Source: an uncultured Bacilli bacterium
GTDB lineage: Bacteria; Bacillota_I; Bacilli_A; RF39; UBA660
Length of the DNA stretch: 30,130 nt
Direction of reading: 5' to 3'
Assembly (NCBI GenBank): GCA_944371685.1
Contig: CALVXV010000003.1
Coordinates: 1 to 30,130 of the forward strand
This document shows, in pieces, positions 29,977 through 30,130 of the stretch (the first letter of the stretch is position 1; each line of letters begins with the position of its first letter). A program made the position numbers and the translations under genes. The notes beneath the pieces are model-generated. The model was not told the DNA's origin. It ran no database searches and saw nothing but the letters and a program-made list of their open reading frames with translations.

Positions 29977-30130
29977 TGTATGTTGTAGATATAACTAGAG
30001 ACAATTTTAATTCTGATATGTTAATTGGTAATGATAGCATGAGTGCAAAAAATAAAACAATTAATTACATTACGGATTATGTTTTTGCAAATTATAATAT
30101 TAATCTTAATAAGGATTTGCTGGATCAAAA
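29976..30130 (+). CDS. Uncharacterised ICE protein, truncated by the window edge
   Basis: The ATG at 29976 overlaps the relaxase stop (TAATG) and follows SD GGAGG. Fifty-one codons are visible (MYVVDITRDNFNSDML...), acidic and soluble, and the frame is open to the last base. Nothing in the visible part identifies it. Confidence 0.65.
   Translation, partial: MYVVDITRDNFNSDMLIGNDSMSAKNKTINYITDYVFANYNINLNKDLLDQ

Larger units (their letters stand above)
13141..30130 (+). mobile_element. Integrative and conjugative element, left and central part
   Basis: One continuous set of plus-strand genes encodes conjugation functions: VirB2-like pilin, VirB6/TrbL, PrgI/VirB3, VirB4, a wall peptidase, oriT, relaxation accessory proteins and a MobL/MobP relaxase, with typical element cargo (orphan methyltransferase, ArpU-like regulator, DUF4313 proteins, sortase and adhesin). 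The left limit is set at the terminator before the iterons and is uncertain. If the tRNA-His scar at 9183-9221 is the true attL, the genes at 9686-13050 would be cargo. Integrase and coupling protein are not in the window, so the element continues to the right. Confidence 0.85.

Noticed and set aside
1..30130. CRISPR array, insertion sequence or rRNA genes
   Set aside because: No regularly spaced long repeats, no transposase frame with terminal inverted repeats and no rRNA-like sequence was found on either strand.
1..30130. Mycoplasma-type code (UGA = Trp) as the explanation for AUA/AUU starts
   Set aside because: Several complete genes end in TGA (15739, 20279, 22289), and Trp is encoded by TGG throughout.

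Overview
The window looks like a chromosome segment of an AT-rich, spore-forming Firmicute, probably an uncultured gut member of the Bacilli (RF39/Erysipelotrichales-like). The reasons are the very low GC, strong Shine-Dalgarno (SD) sequences, a CotJ spore-coat operon, sortase-type wall anchors and a CCA-encoding tRNA-His. UGA is a normal stop (for example at 20277-20279 and 22287-22289), so the code is the standard bacterial one and not the mycoplasma code. The taxon is inferred from style only.

Region 1 (1-9108) is ordinary chromosome: an uncharacterised cysteine-rich protein, the ribosome-associated GTPase typA/bipA, a wall-anchored beta-helix adhesin, and on the minus strand a lipoprotein gene and a two-gene spore-coat operon in which CotJA and CotJB are fused ahead of CotJC. 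A full-length SWIM/SNF2 helicase follows. Region 2 (9109-9582) is a scar. It holds a tRNA-His 5' half with an intact promoter, a 10-bp inverted repeat, tandem decamers inside a possible integrase tail, and then a complete tRNA-His with promoter and terminator. Region 3 (9686-13050) has four genes for exported or anchored proteins, one a C39-like cysteine peptidase.

Region 4 (about 13.1 kb to the right edge) is part of an integrative and conjugative element (ICE). It opens with a dense control region: 21-bp-spaced iterons, a promoter/terminator pair for a ~65-nt RNA, then a promoter, a nested hairpin, a 26-codon leader ORF and a terminator whose 5' arm lies inside that ORF. After this come an ArpU-like regulator, an orphan beta-class DNA methyltransferase, a structured RNA element and the mating apparatus: VirB2-like pilin, small proteins, a membrane protein with a low-complexity stalk, a thioester adhesin with its sortase, VirB6/TrbL, PrgI/VirB3, VirB4 and an M23 peptidase. 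The processing module is last: an oriT candidate with an IncP-type nic sequence, two ribbon-helix-helix accessory proteins and a MobL/MobP-type relaxase. The integrase, coupling ATPase and right end are not in the window.

The strongest unusual signal is in start codons. At least five ICE genes have a good or acceptable SD and clear coding sequence but carry AUA or AUU where AUG is expected (22261, 22867, 26772, 27361, 28113), while the neighbouring core genes keep AUG. At 26770-26774 the junction reads TAATT where three other junctions in the element read TAATG. Other observations are the covalent-adhesion cassette inside the transfer operon, several RNA switches or attenuators, an unresolved start or frameshift in virB6, and the tRNA-His scar.
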